A DNA stretch of 64,000 nt from Hohaiivirga sp031546825 (GTDB taxonomy: Bacteria > Pseudomonadota > Alphaproteobacteria > Rhizobiales > Beijerinckiaceae), in NCBI GenBank assembly GCA_031546825.1, contig JAVBJU010000003.1:1-64000 (forward strand), in the 5' to 3' direction. Shown here piece by piece: positions 16,596-25,576 of the stretch. Below the pieces are notes generated by a model. That model saw nothing but the letters and a program-made list of their open reading frames with translations, made no database searches and was not told where the DNA came from. Every line of letters starts with the position of its first letter. Within the stretch, counting starts at the first letter, position 1. The position numbers were made by a program, and so were the translations under genes.

Positions 16596-17474
16596 TCATC
16601 GAAACTGCGTTGACATTATCCACCAATCCGGATGGCTTTTGGCCAAGAGCATCGCGGCGTTATCGGCAGCACCCATATCCGGATAGAGCCCGAACACCGT
16701 CGCGCCGGAGCCTGACATTCGGCCAAGGCGGCAGTGTGGGGTTGCGCTTAGGGCGCCGAGCATCGTCTTAATGATCGGCTCAAGGCTGATGGCCGGGGCT
16801 TCGAGGTCATTGCGGCAGGATTGCAGCAACTCAACCACATGGTCGAAGCGCGGCATTTCGGGCAGGGCAGGCGTCCGCTCAGGCCGGAAAGACGCCCCTT
16901 TTTCCAGTGCCAGCGCCTGAAATACTGCCGCTGTGGCAACGCCAATGCCGGGATTGATGAGCACGGCGGGCAGGGGCAGTAGCGTTAATGGCACATCGAG
17001 CGCTTCGCCGACACCGCGCATGATGCGGGCTTTGCTTTCCACACACACCGAAACATCCGCGCCGGTTTCGCGTGCGACTGTCATCAGGTCGCTGTCTGCC
17101 AGTGAAATCCCGTTGGCTTTGGCCAATAGCCGGAGCGCCGCAGCGGCATCCGCTGAGCCACCGCCGATGCCAGAGGCAACGGGCAGGTTCTTTTCGAGCG
17201 TGAATGCCCCGCTTTTCAAACCGGGTTTGCGCGCGGCCAGTGCCCGCGCAACTTTCAGGATGAGATTATCGCCGTCATTGGTGAGCCCTGCCGCCATCGG
17301 CCCGGTGATGGTCAGTGTCAGCTTCTCCCCCGGCACGAGCGTCAGGCGGTCGCCAACACTGGCGAAGGCCACCAGACTCTCGAGGTCATGGTAGCCGTCT
17401 GTGCGGCGGCCGAGGATATGCAATGCCAGGTTGATCTTGGCCGGGGCGAATTCATGCAGGGCCGTGGCGGGCAC
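16596..17474 (-). CDS. ispE: 4-diphosphocytidyl-2-C-methyl-D-erythritol kinase
   Basis: GHMP kinase of the MEP isoprenoid pathway; phosphorylates CDP-methylerythritol in the cytoplasm. It has EFAPAKINLALHILGRRTDGYH at the N-terminus and the ATP-binding PVASGIGGGSADAAAALR (about 97-114). The C-terminal RMSGSGATVFGLY is the third GHMP motif. The 292-residue length is normal. The start is a GTG at 17474, just 14 bases after the upstream TPR gene, so the two are likely cotranscribed. With ispB it links this block to isoprenoid and quinone supply. Confidence 0.95.
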   Translation of the reverse strand: MPATALHEFAPAKINLALHILGRRTDGYHDLESLVAFASVGDRLTLVPGEKLTLTITGPMAAGLTNDGDNLILKVARALAARKPGLKSGAFTLEKNLPVASGIGGGSADAAAALRLLAKANGISLADSDLMTVARETGADVSVCVESKARIMRGVGEALDVPLTLLPLPAVLINPGIGVATAAVFQALALEKGASFRPERTPALPEMPRFDHVVELLQSCRNDLEAPAISLEPIIKTMLGALSATPHCRLGRMSGSGATVFGLYPDMGAADNAAMLLAKSHPDWWIMSTQFR

Positions 17475-17488
17475 GGGGATACGTCCGC

Positions 17489-19243
17489 CTATTTCAGACC
17501 ATTCTCGATCTTGTCGAGAATTTTTTTCAGTTCATCGGCCTCGGGGTTGGAATCGCGGGCGTGGTTCCACTGGAAACGGGCGTCGGTTTGGCGACCGACT
17601 TTCCAGTAAGCGTCGCCGAGATGGTCGTTGATGGTGGGATCACCGGGCTTGTAGGCCACGGCCTTTTCCAGTTCCTGCACGGCTTCCTGATAGCGACCGA
17701 GGCGGTAATAGGCCCAGCCAAGGCTGTCGATGATCATGCCATCGCGCGGCGACAGTTCGACCGCCTGTTGCAGCATCGTGAAGGCGTTGTCGATATTCTG
17801 GTTGGCGTCCACCCAAGCATAGGCCAGGTAGTTCATCACCTGGGCGCGGTCTGGAGATTGGCGCTCGGGCACAAGCGACATTGCCTGCTTGAGGTCGGCT
17901 TCCGCTTTGTCCCATTGCTTGGCGCGCTCATAACAGGTGGCGCGTGCAAACAGCAGCGACCAGTTGGACCGGCCTTCCGCTCCGAGCAGTTCGATTGTCT
18001 TGGTGTAATTTGCTGCGGCGGCAAGGTAAAGCGGGGTTGCCTTGGCCCGGTCTTTTTCCTTGGCGGCGCGCGCCCGCTCAATGGTGGCGAGCGCGAGAAT
18101 GACACTGCCATTTTTCGGGTCGGCGGTAACCAGTGTTTCCAGTGTCGCTTGCGCTTCTTCGCGCCGTCCGAGCTGCTCGAGGTCGTAGGCGCTCTGGATG
18201 ATGGCGTCGTTGCTCAGGTGTGAACTGGCCGGTACGCCCCGCAACAGCGCGACGCTCTGGTCGAACTGGCCGAGCCGTTCGTTGGCTTCCGCCAGCGAGA
18301 ACCGGGCCATGGCGTGTTGCGGGTCAAGGTAGAGGGCGAGCCGCAGATAAACGATGGCCTTCAACTCATCGCCCTGAACGCCACCGGCATCCCCCAGGCT
18401 ATACAGCACTTCAGCCGCGCCTTCGCTCGGGTTGGTGATCGGCGGGGGCAGGGTGCGCCCGGCGCGCAACTCGCCAAGGGCCCAACGTATGGTGGGCTGG
18501 CTGGGCAACAGCTTGCGATATTCCTCATATACCGCAATTGCCTGGCTGGTCTTGCCACTGAGCGACAGCACGCGCCCATAGGCATCAACGACGCGCAGGA
18601 CTTTACTGTCGGCTTCATAGGCTGCCTTGAGCAGACGCTCGGCATCCTCGGGCTTCCCGCTGATCAGCGCCATGAGACCGGCGTGGTAATCGCGGTAAAT
18701 CATGAAGGTCTGGTTGCGTCCGAGTGTGGCAGCGGTGGTGATGCCCTTCGACAGTTGGCCGTCTGCCGTCCATGCCCAGGCGGAAAGCAGGATCCCGCCG
18801 AAATCAGGCGTCTGGCCGCGTTGTGTGGCGGCAAATTCCTGCCGTGCGGCATTGAATTCTTGTTCGTGGAAATTGCGGATGCCGAGGGCAAGTCTCGCAA
18901 GCTCGTTGTTTTTGTTTTGCTGCAACAGGCGCTCAGCCAGCCGGAAGGCATCCGCCATCTCGTTGTTGGCGAGGTAGGCGAGGAGCGCCCGATTCATCAA
19001 TTCCGGGCTTTTGGGCGAATCACGCAACGCCTGGCGGTAATAGGCGGCAGAGGCTGCCGTGTCTTTGGACAAGTCTGCCACATAGGCGGCAAGCACGTTG
19101 CCCTCAAGGCTGCGGCCCATGCGGTAAGGCGGCGGATCCGGCATATTAGGGGCAGATGATGCGGTAAGCGGTGCCAGAATGGCGGTGGAAAGGGCAAGGG
19201 CGGCGAGGCCGCGGGAGGCTTTTTCAAACATCAAATATGGCAC
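17489..19243 (-). CDS. Exported tetratricopeptide-repeat protein
   Basis: A 584-residue protein with a signal peptide (GLAALALSTAILAPLTASSA) followed by many TPR units, for example EAVQELEKAVAYKPGDPTINDHLGDAYW near the C-terminus and QAIAVYEEYRKLLPSQPTIRWALG in the middle. TPR arrays scaffold protein complexes, here presumably periplasmic. This gene typically lies between ispE and etf-QO in Alphaproteobacteria, but I know of no assigned role. The GTG at 19243 has GGAG nine bases upstream; an ATG four codons in (19231) has no visible ribosome site. Confidence 0.85.
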   Translation of the reverse strand: MPYLMFEKASRGLAALALSTAILAPLTASSAPNMPDPPPYRMGRSLEGNVLAAYVADLSKDTAASAAYYRQALRDSPKSPELMNRALLAYLANNEMADAFRLAERLLQQNKNNELARLALGIRNFHEQEFNAARQEFAATQRGQTPDFGGILLSAWAWTADGQLSKGITTAATLGRNQTFMIYRDYHAGLMALISGKPEDAERLLKAAYEADSKVLRVVDAYGRVLSLSGKTSQAIAVYEEYRKLLPSQPTIRWALGELRAGRTLPPPITNPSEGAAEVLYSLGDAGGVQGDELKAIVYLRLALYLDPQHAMARFSLAEANERLGQFDQSVALLRGVPASSHLSNDAIIQSAYDLEQLGRREEAQATLETLVTADPKNGSVILALATIERARAAKEKDRAKATPLYLAAAANYTKTIELLGAEGRSNWSLLFARATCYERAKQWDKAEADLKQAMSLVPERQSPDRAQVMNYLAYAWVDANQNIDNAFTMLQQAVELSPRDGMIIDSLGWAYYRLGRYQEAVQELEKAVAYKPGDPTINDHLGDAYWKVGRQTDARFQWNHARDSNPEADELKKILDKIENGLK

Positions 19244-19424
19244 CAGTCCGGCTCCGTTCCATCATCATTATGACGCCTCGCGGCATCATGGCAAATAAAT
19301 AGTCCGGGCTCAATTGCAGCACCCGGTTGGCCGCATCTCTAATGAGAAATGCGGCCTTACGATGATGGTATGTTTTTTTGCACAGCGCGCATTGCGTATC
19401 GGTTAACGGCAGCGCCTGTGCTTC

Positions 19425-19513
19425 GAGCGTTTGCGTTCTTGCAGAACCGCAAAGCGCTCTAGTTTTCTTATTTCACCGCATTTTTTGACGTTTAACCGGC
19501 GTCCACTTAAACG
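19425..19513 (-). repeat. Dispersed intergenic repeat, copy A
   Basis: On the minus strand this copy reads CGTTTAAGTGGA, then CCGGTTAAACG, an A-rich stretch, then CTAGAGCG and an imperfect hairpin whose arms start GAGCG and end CGCTC. The same order of blocks occurs at 53123-53215. The AAGTGG/CCGGTT plus TAGAGC pattern resembles a family of intergenic repeats widespread in Rhizobiales. It lies between the TPR and ETF-QO genes. Confidence 0.65.
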
Positions 19514-19527
19514 AAAAATGCTCTCGA

Positions 19528-21204
19528 TTACATGTCGACATAATTTGGGCCGTTGCCCCCTTCGGGCGGGGTCCAGATGATATTGAGACGCGGGTCCTTG
19601 ATGTCGCAGGTTTTGCAGTGCACGCAATTTTGAAAATTGATGACAAAGCGGGGTTTGTGCTTGGTTTCCGGCTCGTCATAGACCACCTCGTAAACCCCGG
19701 CAGGGCAGTAGAACTGCGCCGGTTCGCCATATTTCGGCAGGTTTTCCGCAATCGGCAGGGTCGGGTCTGTGAGTTTGAGATGGCAGGGCTGGTTTTCTTC
19801 GTGGTTGGTGTTGGACAGAAACACCGACGACAGACGGTCGAATGTCAGAACCCCGTCGGGCTTCGGATAAATAATCGGCGTTACCTCTGACAGAGGTTTC
19901 AAGGTTTCATTGTCGGGTTTGCCGTGTTTGAGGGTGCCAAACGGCGAGAAGCCGAAAAGCTGGATCACCCACATGTCGATCCCGCCGAGCATCAAGCCGA
20001 GAATGGTGCCGAATTTCGACAGCAATGGTTTGGCATTGCGCACCGGATAAAGATCTGCGCCGATATCGGAAGAGCGCCAAGCGTCTTCATAGGATGAGAC
20101 TTCGTCATTGGCGCGATTGGCAGCGAGGGCCTCCGCCACATGTTCGGCGCAGAGAATGCCGGAATTCATGGCATTATGCGAGCCTTTGATACGCGGCACA
20201 TTGATGAAGCCCGCCGCGTCGCCAATCAGACAACCGCCGGGGAACGAAAGGCGCGGCACCGATTGCCAGCCGCCCTCGGCGATGACGCGCGCGCCATAGC
20301 CGATGCGCTTGCCGCCTTCGAACACTCCGCGCACCTTGGGATGCGTTTTGAAACGCTGCATTTCTTCGAAGGGTGACATGGTCGGGTTTGTGTAGTTGAG
20401 ATGGGCCACGAGGCCAACCGTCACGAGGTTGTTGCCATAATGGTAGATAAAGGTTCCGCCGCCGCTGTCGTTCTTCAAAGGCCAGCCGATGCTGTGCTCG
20501 ACCAGGCCCGGCTGATGTTTCTCGGGCGCGACCTCCCATAGTTCCTTGATGCCGAGGCCGAATTTCGGCGGTTCACATTCTGCGGCGAGGTTGTATTGCG
20601 CAATCATCTGCCGGGACAGGCTGCCGCGTGCGCCTTCGGCAAACAGGGTATATTTGGCGTGCAGTTCCATGCCGCGGGTAAAATCGGCGCGTGGTGTGCC
20701 GTTGTGGTCGATGCCCATATCGCCGGTGGCGACACCCCGAACCCGCTTGTCGGCGTCGCACAACACTTCGACTGCCGCAAACCCGGGATAAATTTCAACG
20801 CCAAGCGCTTCGGCCTTCGTGGCGAGGTATTTGGCGAGACTACCGAGCGAACCGACGAAGAACCCGGTGTTATCCATGCGCTTCGGCATGAACGTGTGAA
20901 AGAGCGGGAAGGCCGAGCTGGCGGTGAGATAATGCAAATTGTCTTTGGTGACGGTGGTGTGGAAGGGGCGGTCTGTGTCTTCACGCCAGCCCGGCAGCAG
21001 GTGGTCAATGCCCACGGGATCAATGATGACGCCGGAGAGCATATGCGCACCGACTTCACTGCCTTTTTCGATGACAACAACGCTGATGTCCTGATTGCGC
21101 TCAGTCGCAATCTGCTTCAGGCGGATGGCCGCAGCAAGGCCAGCCGGGCCTGCGCCGACGATAACAACATCAAATTCCATAGATTCGCGTGCGGGCATTT
21201 CCAT
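19528..21204 (-). CDS. etfD: Electron transfer flavoprotein-ubiquinone oxidoreductase
   Basis: Membrane-associated FAD and [4Fe-4S] enzyme that passes electrons from ETF (fatty-acid and amino-acid oxidation) to ubiquinone. It has an N-terminal FAD-binding DVVIVGAGPAGLAAAIRLK, a second FAD contact GDAAGFINVPRIKGSHNAM, and a C-terminal iron-sulfur cluster region with CPAGVYEV and NCVHCKTCDIKDP. The 558 residues match the family (about 550-560). The ATG at 21204 preceded by AAGGGGAAC is preferred to a frame 29 codons longer. It is divergent from the UDG gene. Confidence 0.96.
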   Translation of the reverse strand: MEMPARESMEFDVVIVGAGPAGLAAAIRLKQIATERNQDISVVVIEKGSEVGAHMLSGVIIDPVGIDHLLPGWREDTDRPFHTTVTKDNLHYLTASSAFPLFHTFMPKRMDNTGFFVGSLGSLAKYLATKAEALGVEIYPGFAAVEVLCDADKRVRGVATGDMGIDHNGTPRADFTRGMELHAKYTLFAEGARGSLSRQMIAQYNLAAECEPPKFGLGIKELWEVAPEKHQPGLVEHSIGWPLKNDSGGGTFIYHYGNNLVTVGLVAHLNYTNPTMSPFEEMQRFKTHPKVRGVFEGGKRIGYGARVIAEGGWQSVPRLSFPGGCLIGDAAGFINVPRIKGSHNAMNSGILCAEHVAEALAANRANDEVSSYEDAWRSSDIGADLYPVRNAKPLLSKFGTILGLMLGGIDMWVIQLFGFSPFGTLKHGKPDNETLKPLSEVTPIIYPKPDGVLTFDRLSSVFLSNTNHEENQPCHLKLTDPTLPIAENLPKYGEPAQFYCPAGVYEVVYDEPETKHKPRFVINFQNCVHCKTCDIKDPRLNIIWTPPEGGNGPNYVDM

Positions 21205-21338
21205 GACGTTCCCCTTATGTGCATTCCGGACTTTTGCCGGGTTTGGCGGACGAGTTTTGCACCCCATTTCGCCAAAAAAGCAAGACCGCAATAGGAATTA
21301 GGATTGCGGGAAGTCCATGACCAACGTACATAGTTGGC

Positions 21339-22199
21339 ATGCTCAACCTCGCCCCGGATGCATCTGCCTGGTACGCGCTGCTCGACTTTCACGTCGCAGC
21401 GGGGGTCGACTGCGCCCTGGAAGATGAGGCCCAGGATCGCTTCGCCGCAGTCGCTTCGGAGATGCAGGCTTTTGCAGAGCAAAATCCCGCTTCCGGTGCA
21501 ACGCGGCGCATCGTCGCCGGTTTTGAAGGCAGGAGTGAGGCTGCACCGCCACCGCGCATGGCGGCAGCCACGGCTCCCGAACAGGCAGCCGCGATGGCGC
21601 GAGACCTTGCTCGCAGCGCCGGAACGCTCGAAGAACTTCATAAGCTCCTGAGCGCTTTCGAGGGATGCCCGTTACGCTTCAGCGCAAAAAATCTGGTATT
21701 TTCAGACGGCAACCCTCAGGCGCGTATCATGCTGGTCGGCGAAGCGCCAGGCGCGGAAGAAGACCGCATTGGCAAGCCGTTTGTTGGGCGCTCGGGCCAG
21801 TTGCTCGACCGGATGCTCAAGGCCATCGGGCTCGACCGCGAGAGTGTTTATATCGCCAATGTCGTGCCGTGGCGTCCCCCCGGCAATCGCACGCCAATGC
21901 CGCAGGAAGTGGCGGTGTGCAAGCCGTTCATCATGCGCCAGATTGAACTGGTCAACCCGGATTTTCTCATTTGTCTCGGCGGGCCCGCGACGCAAAATCT
22001 GCTTGATGTGAAAGACGGCATCCTGCGCACCCGTGGCCGCTGGTTCCCCTATGCAATGCCGGATCGTTCGATCCAGGCTCTGGCAACGCTGCACCCGGCC
22101 TATCTGTTGCGCCAGCCATTGCAGAAACGTCTGGCATGGCGCGATTTTCAGGCGCTTGAGCAGGCGATTATGAAAACCAAAAGCCAAACACCGTCATAG
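21339..22199 (+). CDS. udg: Family 4 uracil-DNA glycosylase
   Basis: Removes uracil from DNA. The catalytic domain (about residues 95-280) shows the family-4 motif GEAPGAEEDRIGKPFVGRSGQLLDRML, followed by VVPWRPPGNRTPMPQEVAVC and the C-terminal LHPAYLLRQP. The first 95 residues are an Ala-rich, family-typical extension in Alphaproteobacteria. Canonical family-4 enzymes bind [4Fe-4S] through four cysteines starting with CxxC. Here only the second Cys of that pair is visible (EGCPLR), so cluster binding may differ. It is divergent from ETF-QO, a conserved pairing. Confidence 0.92.
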   Translation: MLNLAPDASAWYALLDFHVAAGVDCALEDEAQDRFAAVASEMQAFAEQNPASGATRRIVAGFEGRSEAAPPPRMAAATAPEQAAAMARDLARSAGTLEELHKLLSAFEGCPLRFSAKNLVFSDGNPQARIMLVGEAPGAEEDRIGKPFVGRSGQLLDRMLKAIGLDRESVYIANVVPWRPPGNRTPMPQEVAVCKPFIMRQIELVNPDFLICLGGPATQNLLDVKDGILRTRGRWFPYAMPDRSIQALATLHPAYLLRQPLQKRLAWRDFQALEQAIMKTKSQTPS

Positions 22200-22279
22200 G
22201 TGGTCATGACAATGAAAAAACCTATGTATTCCAGGTGGACGTAAGGTTGGAGCATCTTTTTACGACCTGAAATGTGGCG

Positions 22280-22299
22280 TAAAGAGACCTCTTCGATTT
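22280..22299. promoter_or_regulatory. Shared palindromic motif upstream of the zinc-peptidase gene
   Basis: TAAAGAGACCTCTTCGATTT contains the inverted repeat AAGAG-AC-CTCTT. The same 20 bases with one change recur at 39845-39864, in another intergenic gap. This copy lies 31 bases upstream of the ypfJ-like start, where an operator or leader element could act. Confidence 0.45.
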
Positions 22300-22329
22300 C
22301 GCATAAAGAAGCCTCAGGAAGCGCCAGTC

Positions 22330-23199
22330 ATGAAATGGGATGATTTTCGGAAATCCGACAATGTGGAAGATCGCCGTGGCATGTCCATTCCTGGCGGCAG
22401 GGGTGGCTTGGGGCTCGGCACTATTGTTGTGCTCGGCCTGGTTTCCTATGCGCTGGGTATTGATCCGCGCGTGCTGATTGGCGGAGCCGAGATGATGTCC
22501 GGTGGTGGCCAGCAACAACAGCAGCAGGCCCCCGGTCGCCAGGGCGCGCCCAATGACCAGACGGGAGGCTTCGCTGCCGCCGTTCTCGGCAACACCGAAG
22601 ACGTATGGAAAGTGGTGTTCCCGCAGCAGGTGGGCAAGCAATATGCCGCGCCGAAGATGGTATTGTTTTCCGGTGCTACCCGTTCCAATTGCGGTTTCGC
22701 ACAATCTGCGATGGGGCCGTTCTATTGCCCCATGGATCAGACCGTCTACCTCGACCTGAGCTTCTTTCAGGAAATGCAGCAGCGCTTCCGCGCTGGCGGT
22801 GATTTCGCCTATGCTTATGTGATTGCCCATGAGGTTGGCCATCACGTTGAGAAGCAGCTCGGTCTGCTCGATCAGGCCCAGGCACGCCAGCGTCAGGTGG
22901 GTGGAGCTGAAGGCAACCAGATTTCAGTGCGTGTCGAGCTGATGGCGGATTGTCTGGCGGGCGTTTGGGCGCATCATTCTGATGCCCGTTACCGCTCGCT
23001 TGAGCCCGGTGACATCGAAAACGCCATCAACGCTGCGCAAGCCATCGGCGATGATCGCCTGCAAAAGCAGTCGCAAGGCTATGCCGTTCCCGATTCCTTC
23101 ACCCATGGCAGTTCGGCCCAGCGCGTCCGCTGGCTCAAGCAGGGTTTGCAAACCGGCGATATGCGCAGTTGCAACACCTTCCAGAGCGGGAACCTGTGA
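22330..23199 (+). CDS. ypfJ: YpfJ-family neutral zinc metallopeptidase
   Basis: Predicted membrane-anchored zinc peptidase (zinc_peptidase/KPN_02809 family). It has the N-terminal MKWDDFRKSDNVEDRRG signature, one membrane helix (about 32-48), and a Gln/Gly-rich linker. The catalytic domain carries YVIAHEVGHHVEKQLG (HExxH) with downstream ELMADCLAGVWAHH supplying the third ligand. The C-terminal HGSSAQRVRWLKQG is also diagnostic. At 289 residues it matches the family. The substrate is unknown. A terminator follows at 23249. Confidence 0.93.
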   Translation: MKWDDFRKSDNVEDRRGMSIPGGRGGLGLGTIVVLGLVSYALGIDPRVLIGGAEMMSGGGQQQQQQAPGRQGAPNDQTGGFAAAVLGNTEDVWKVVFPQQVGKQYAAPKMVLFSGATRSNCGFAQSAMGPFYCPMDQTVYLDLSFFQEMQQRFRAGGDFAYAYVIAHEVGHHVEKQLGLLDQAQARQRQVGGAEGNQISVRVELMADCLAGVWAHHSDARYRSLEPGDIENAINAAQAIGDDRLQKQSQGYAVPDSFTHGSSAQRVRWLKQGLQTGDMRSCNTFQSGNL

Positions 23200-23248
23200 C
23201 GCGCAGTCCCACACTTCGGGGTTGCGCAAAGCGGTTGAGGCAAATGAA

Positions 23249-23271
23249 AAGGGGCGGAAAACCCGCCCCTT
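23249..23271. terminator. Intrinsic terminator between convergent genes
   Basis: AAGGGGCGG (23249-23257) pairs with CCGCCCCTT (23263-23271) around an AAAAC loop. It lies between the ypfJ-like gene (+) and a small secreted-protein gene (-), with an A run on the left serving the minus strand, so it can serve both. Confidence 0.75.
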
Positions 23272-23298
23272 CGAAAACTCATCAAATATAGTTGCCGA

Positions 23299-23532
23299 TT
23301 AACGGCAGACGCGGCGCTGAACCCATACGTGACGGTAGCCGTTCCATATGCGTTCCGAACGCACGGCGCAGACGGGACGGTAAGCCGGGCGCGGTGCGTA
23401 ATGGCGCGGCGGCGGCGGGCGGCGATAGCCACCATAGCCATAGGGCTGGGCCTGAGCTTCACTTGTCGTGATGCTGATGGAGCCCAATATCATTGCCACG
23501 GCCCCCGCAGCGATAACAAAATACTTGCGCAT
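23299..23532 (-). CDS. Small secreted Tyr/Pro/Arg-rich protein
   Basis: A 77-residue protein with a signal peptide (MRKYFVIAAGAVAMILGSIS, likely cleaved after SEAQA). It is followed by a Tyr/Gly/Pro/Arg-rich segment and a C-terminal piece with two cysteines (PVCAVRSERIWNGYRHVWV to the final VCR) that could form one disulfide. Small proteins of this layout are common in Rhizobiales but have no known role. AAGGAG upstream of the ATG at 23532 sets the start over a frame 14 codons longer. Confidence 0.7.
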   Translation of the reverse strand: MRKYFVIAAGAVAMILGSISITTSEAQAQPYGYGGYRRPPPPRHYAPRPAYRPVCAVRSERIWNGYRHVWVQRRVCR

Positions 23533-23718
23533 CTTTTTTCTCCTTAAGTCCTTCCGGAACAGCGGATGTCGCATTCGGTGAATGTACGACGATCAGCCTC
23601 TTTCCGGCGGTTCGTTTATAATTAGAGATTACCCCAGTGATTCTGAACGGAGTGGTATATCTTCTGCTCAGGTTGCATTCAGAAAAGTGAATAAAATTTT
23701 AACGGCGAGGACGAGACC

Positions 23719-24579
23719 GTGAAAATCATGTCGAAACTAAGAGATTTTTTGCCGAAACGCTTCCGCGAGAGCGCCCCGAAAGTGGCGGTGGTGCGCCTCA
23801 CGGGTGCCATCGGCATGAGCCAGCCCATGGGCCAAAGCATGACATTTGCCGCCGTCGCGCCAACGCTGGAAAAAGCATTTGAGCTGAAAGGCGCCAAAGC
23901 GGTTGCCATCATCGTCAATTCTCCCGGTGGCGCACCGGTGCAGTCCCATCTCATCTACCAGCGCATCAGGGCTCTCTCTGAGGAGAAGAAGCTGCCGGTG
24001 TTGGCCTTCACTGAAGATGTGGCGGCGTCGGGCGGCTATATGATTGCCTGCGCGGCAGATGAAATCTATGCCGATCCGTCTTCCATTGTTGGCTCTATCG
24101 GCGTGGTTTCCGCCGGTTTCGGGTTCGATCGCTTCATTGAAAAACATGGTATTGAGCGGCGCGTCCATACGGCGGGCACCTCAAAAGCCATGCTCGACCC
24201 CTTCAGGCCTGAAAAGCCGGAGGATGTGGAGCATCTGAAGAAACTGCAGGAGCATATACATATTTTCTTCAAGGGGCTGGTGCGCACGAGCCGCAAAGAA
24301 CGGTTGAAGGCCGATGAGGAGACGCTGTTTTCCGGGTCGTTCTGGGCCGGCGAGGAAGCCTTGCAACTGGGATTAATCGACGGTATCGGTGACGTGCGAA
24401 AAATCACGCGGGAAAAATTCGGCGAAAAGGTGAAGCTCAAACTCTTCGCCCAAGCAAAGCCCTCGCTGCTCGGCCGCCTTTTCGGACGGGGTGGTGCGGC
24501 CGAGGCAGCCCTGATTGACCCAGGTGCGGTGATATCCGCCATTGAAGAACGGGCATTGTGGACTCGCTTCGGGCTGTGA
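23719..24579 (+). CDS. sppA: S49-family serine peptidase (SppA/SohB-like)
   Basis: Signal-peptide-peptidase-like protease. VAIIVNSPGGAPVQSHLIYQRI forms the oxyanion region, and VAASGGYMIACAADEIYADPSSIVGSIGVV contains the nucleophilic serine of the ClpP-like fold. The conserved FSGSFWAGEEALQLGLIDGIGD follows. At 286 residues it is the short, half-size type. No clear N-terminal membrane helix is visible, unlike many SppA proteins, so localisation is uncertain. The GTG at 23719 (GAGGACGAG upstream) is chosen; an ATG three codons later is possible. Confidence 0.88.
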   Translation: MKIMSKLRDFLPKRFRESAPKVAVVRLTGAIGMSQPMGQSMTFAAVAPTLEKAFELKGAKAVAIIVNSPGGAPVQSHLIYQRIRALSEEKKLPVLAFTEDVAASGGYMIACAADEIYADPSSIVGSIGVVSAGFGFDRFIEKHGIERRVHTAGTSKAMLDPFRPEKPEDVEHLKKLQEHIHIFFKGLVRTSRKERLKADEETLFSGSFWAGEEALQLGLIDGIGDVRKITREKFGEKVKLKLFAQAKPSLLGRLFGRGGAAEAALIDPGAVISAIEERALWTRFGL

Positions 24580-24609
24580 CCGAAGCGGGCGGTAGGGCGC
24601 TATTATATT

Positions 24610-25488
24610 ATGAAGTTGCAGCACATTCTTTTGGCGCTTGTCGTCGTTTTTGTCTGGGGTTTGAATTTTATCGCCATTCGCATCGGTCTCGATGCGTTTC
24701 CGCCACTTTTGATGGTGGCCTTGCGCTTCGCTCTGGCCGCAATCCCCGCTCTATTCCTGCCACGGCCTGACGTTCCGTGGCGGCGTCTGGCGCTCATCAG
24801 CACGTTTCTGTTCATCGGTCAGTTTTCATTCCTGTTCCTGGGAATGAATGCCGGTATGCCGCCCGGCCTCGCGTCGGTGGTCCCGCAATCGCAAGCCTTC
24901 ATCACCATTTTGATTGCAGCTGTCATGCTTGGCGAAAAGCCATCGCGGCGGCAGATTATCGGCATGGTGGTGGCGCTGGCCGGTCTTGGGGTGATTGCCG
25001 AAACCGCAGGCGGAGGCGGTGTTACCATTGCCGGTTTGCTGCTGACTTTGATGGGTGCCCTATGCTGGGCCTGTGGAAATGTCATGCTGCGCAGTGTGGG
25101 CAAGCCCGACATGGTCGCGATGATCGCCTGGCTCAGCCTGTTTCCGCCGCTGCCAATGCTGGCGCTCTCCTTCATATTCGAGGGGCAGGCCGCGATCATC
25201 CATGCGCTGACCCATGCCGATTGGCACGGCTGGCTCGCTCTGCTTTACATTACAGTTCTGGCGACCACTGTTGGTTACGGCATCTGGAGCTGGCTGATGA
25301 CGCGCTACCCGGTGGCGACGGTGGCCCCGTTTTCGCTTCTGGTGCCGGTTCTCGGAGCCTCGAGCGCTGCCGTGCTGTTCGGCGAGCAATTCGGGCCGCT
25401 GCGCCTCACGGGAATGGCGTTGGTGCTGGTGGGGCTCGTGATTGTGGTGCTGCCGTTGGAACGGATGCTGCGCGGCAGGAAAATCTAG
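24610..25488 (+). CDS. EamA-family (DMT) exporter
   Basis: A 292-residue inner-membrane protein of the drug/metabolite transporter superfamily. It has ten hydrophobic helices in two EamA repeats. The first repeat starts ALVVVFVWGLNFIAIRIGL and the second at LLLTLMGALCWACGNVMLR. The second repeat ends with LLVPVLGASSAAVLFGE, the typical EamA signature. It resembles amino-acid or metabolite exporters (YedA/RhaT-like); the substrate is not predictable. It lies 30 bases after the S49 peptidase gene and may share its transcript. Confidence 0.85.
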   Translation: MKLQHILLALVVVFVWGLNFIAIRIGLDAFPPLLMVALRFALAAIPALFLPRPDVPWRRLALISTFLFIGQFSFLFLGMNAGMPPGLASVVPQSQAFITILIAAVMLGEKPSRRQIIGMVVALAGLGVIAETAGGGGVTIAGLLLTLMGALCWACGNVMLRSVGKPDMVAMIAWLSLFPPLPMLALSFIFEGQAAIIHALTHADWHGWLALLYITVLATTVGYGIWSWLMTRYPVATVAPFSLLVPVLGASSAAVLFGEQFGPLRLTGMALVLVGLVIVVLPLERMLRGRKI

Positions 25489-25514
25489 CTCACGGCCTCG
25501 TTCTTCACATGAAA

Positions 25515-25546
25515 ACGGTGGGGCGGCACAATCTCTGCCCCACCGT
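25515..25546. terminator. Bidirectional terminator
   Basis: ACGGTGGGGC (25515-25524) pairs perfectly with GCCCCACCGT (25537-25546) over a 12-base loop, between the convergent EamA and GntP genes. AAAA to the left gives a T tract on the minus strand, so it best serves the gntP transcript. Confidence 0.8.
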
Positions 25547-25576
25547 GGTGTCTCTGCTACAAGTAGCTTTGTGCCT

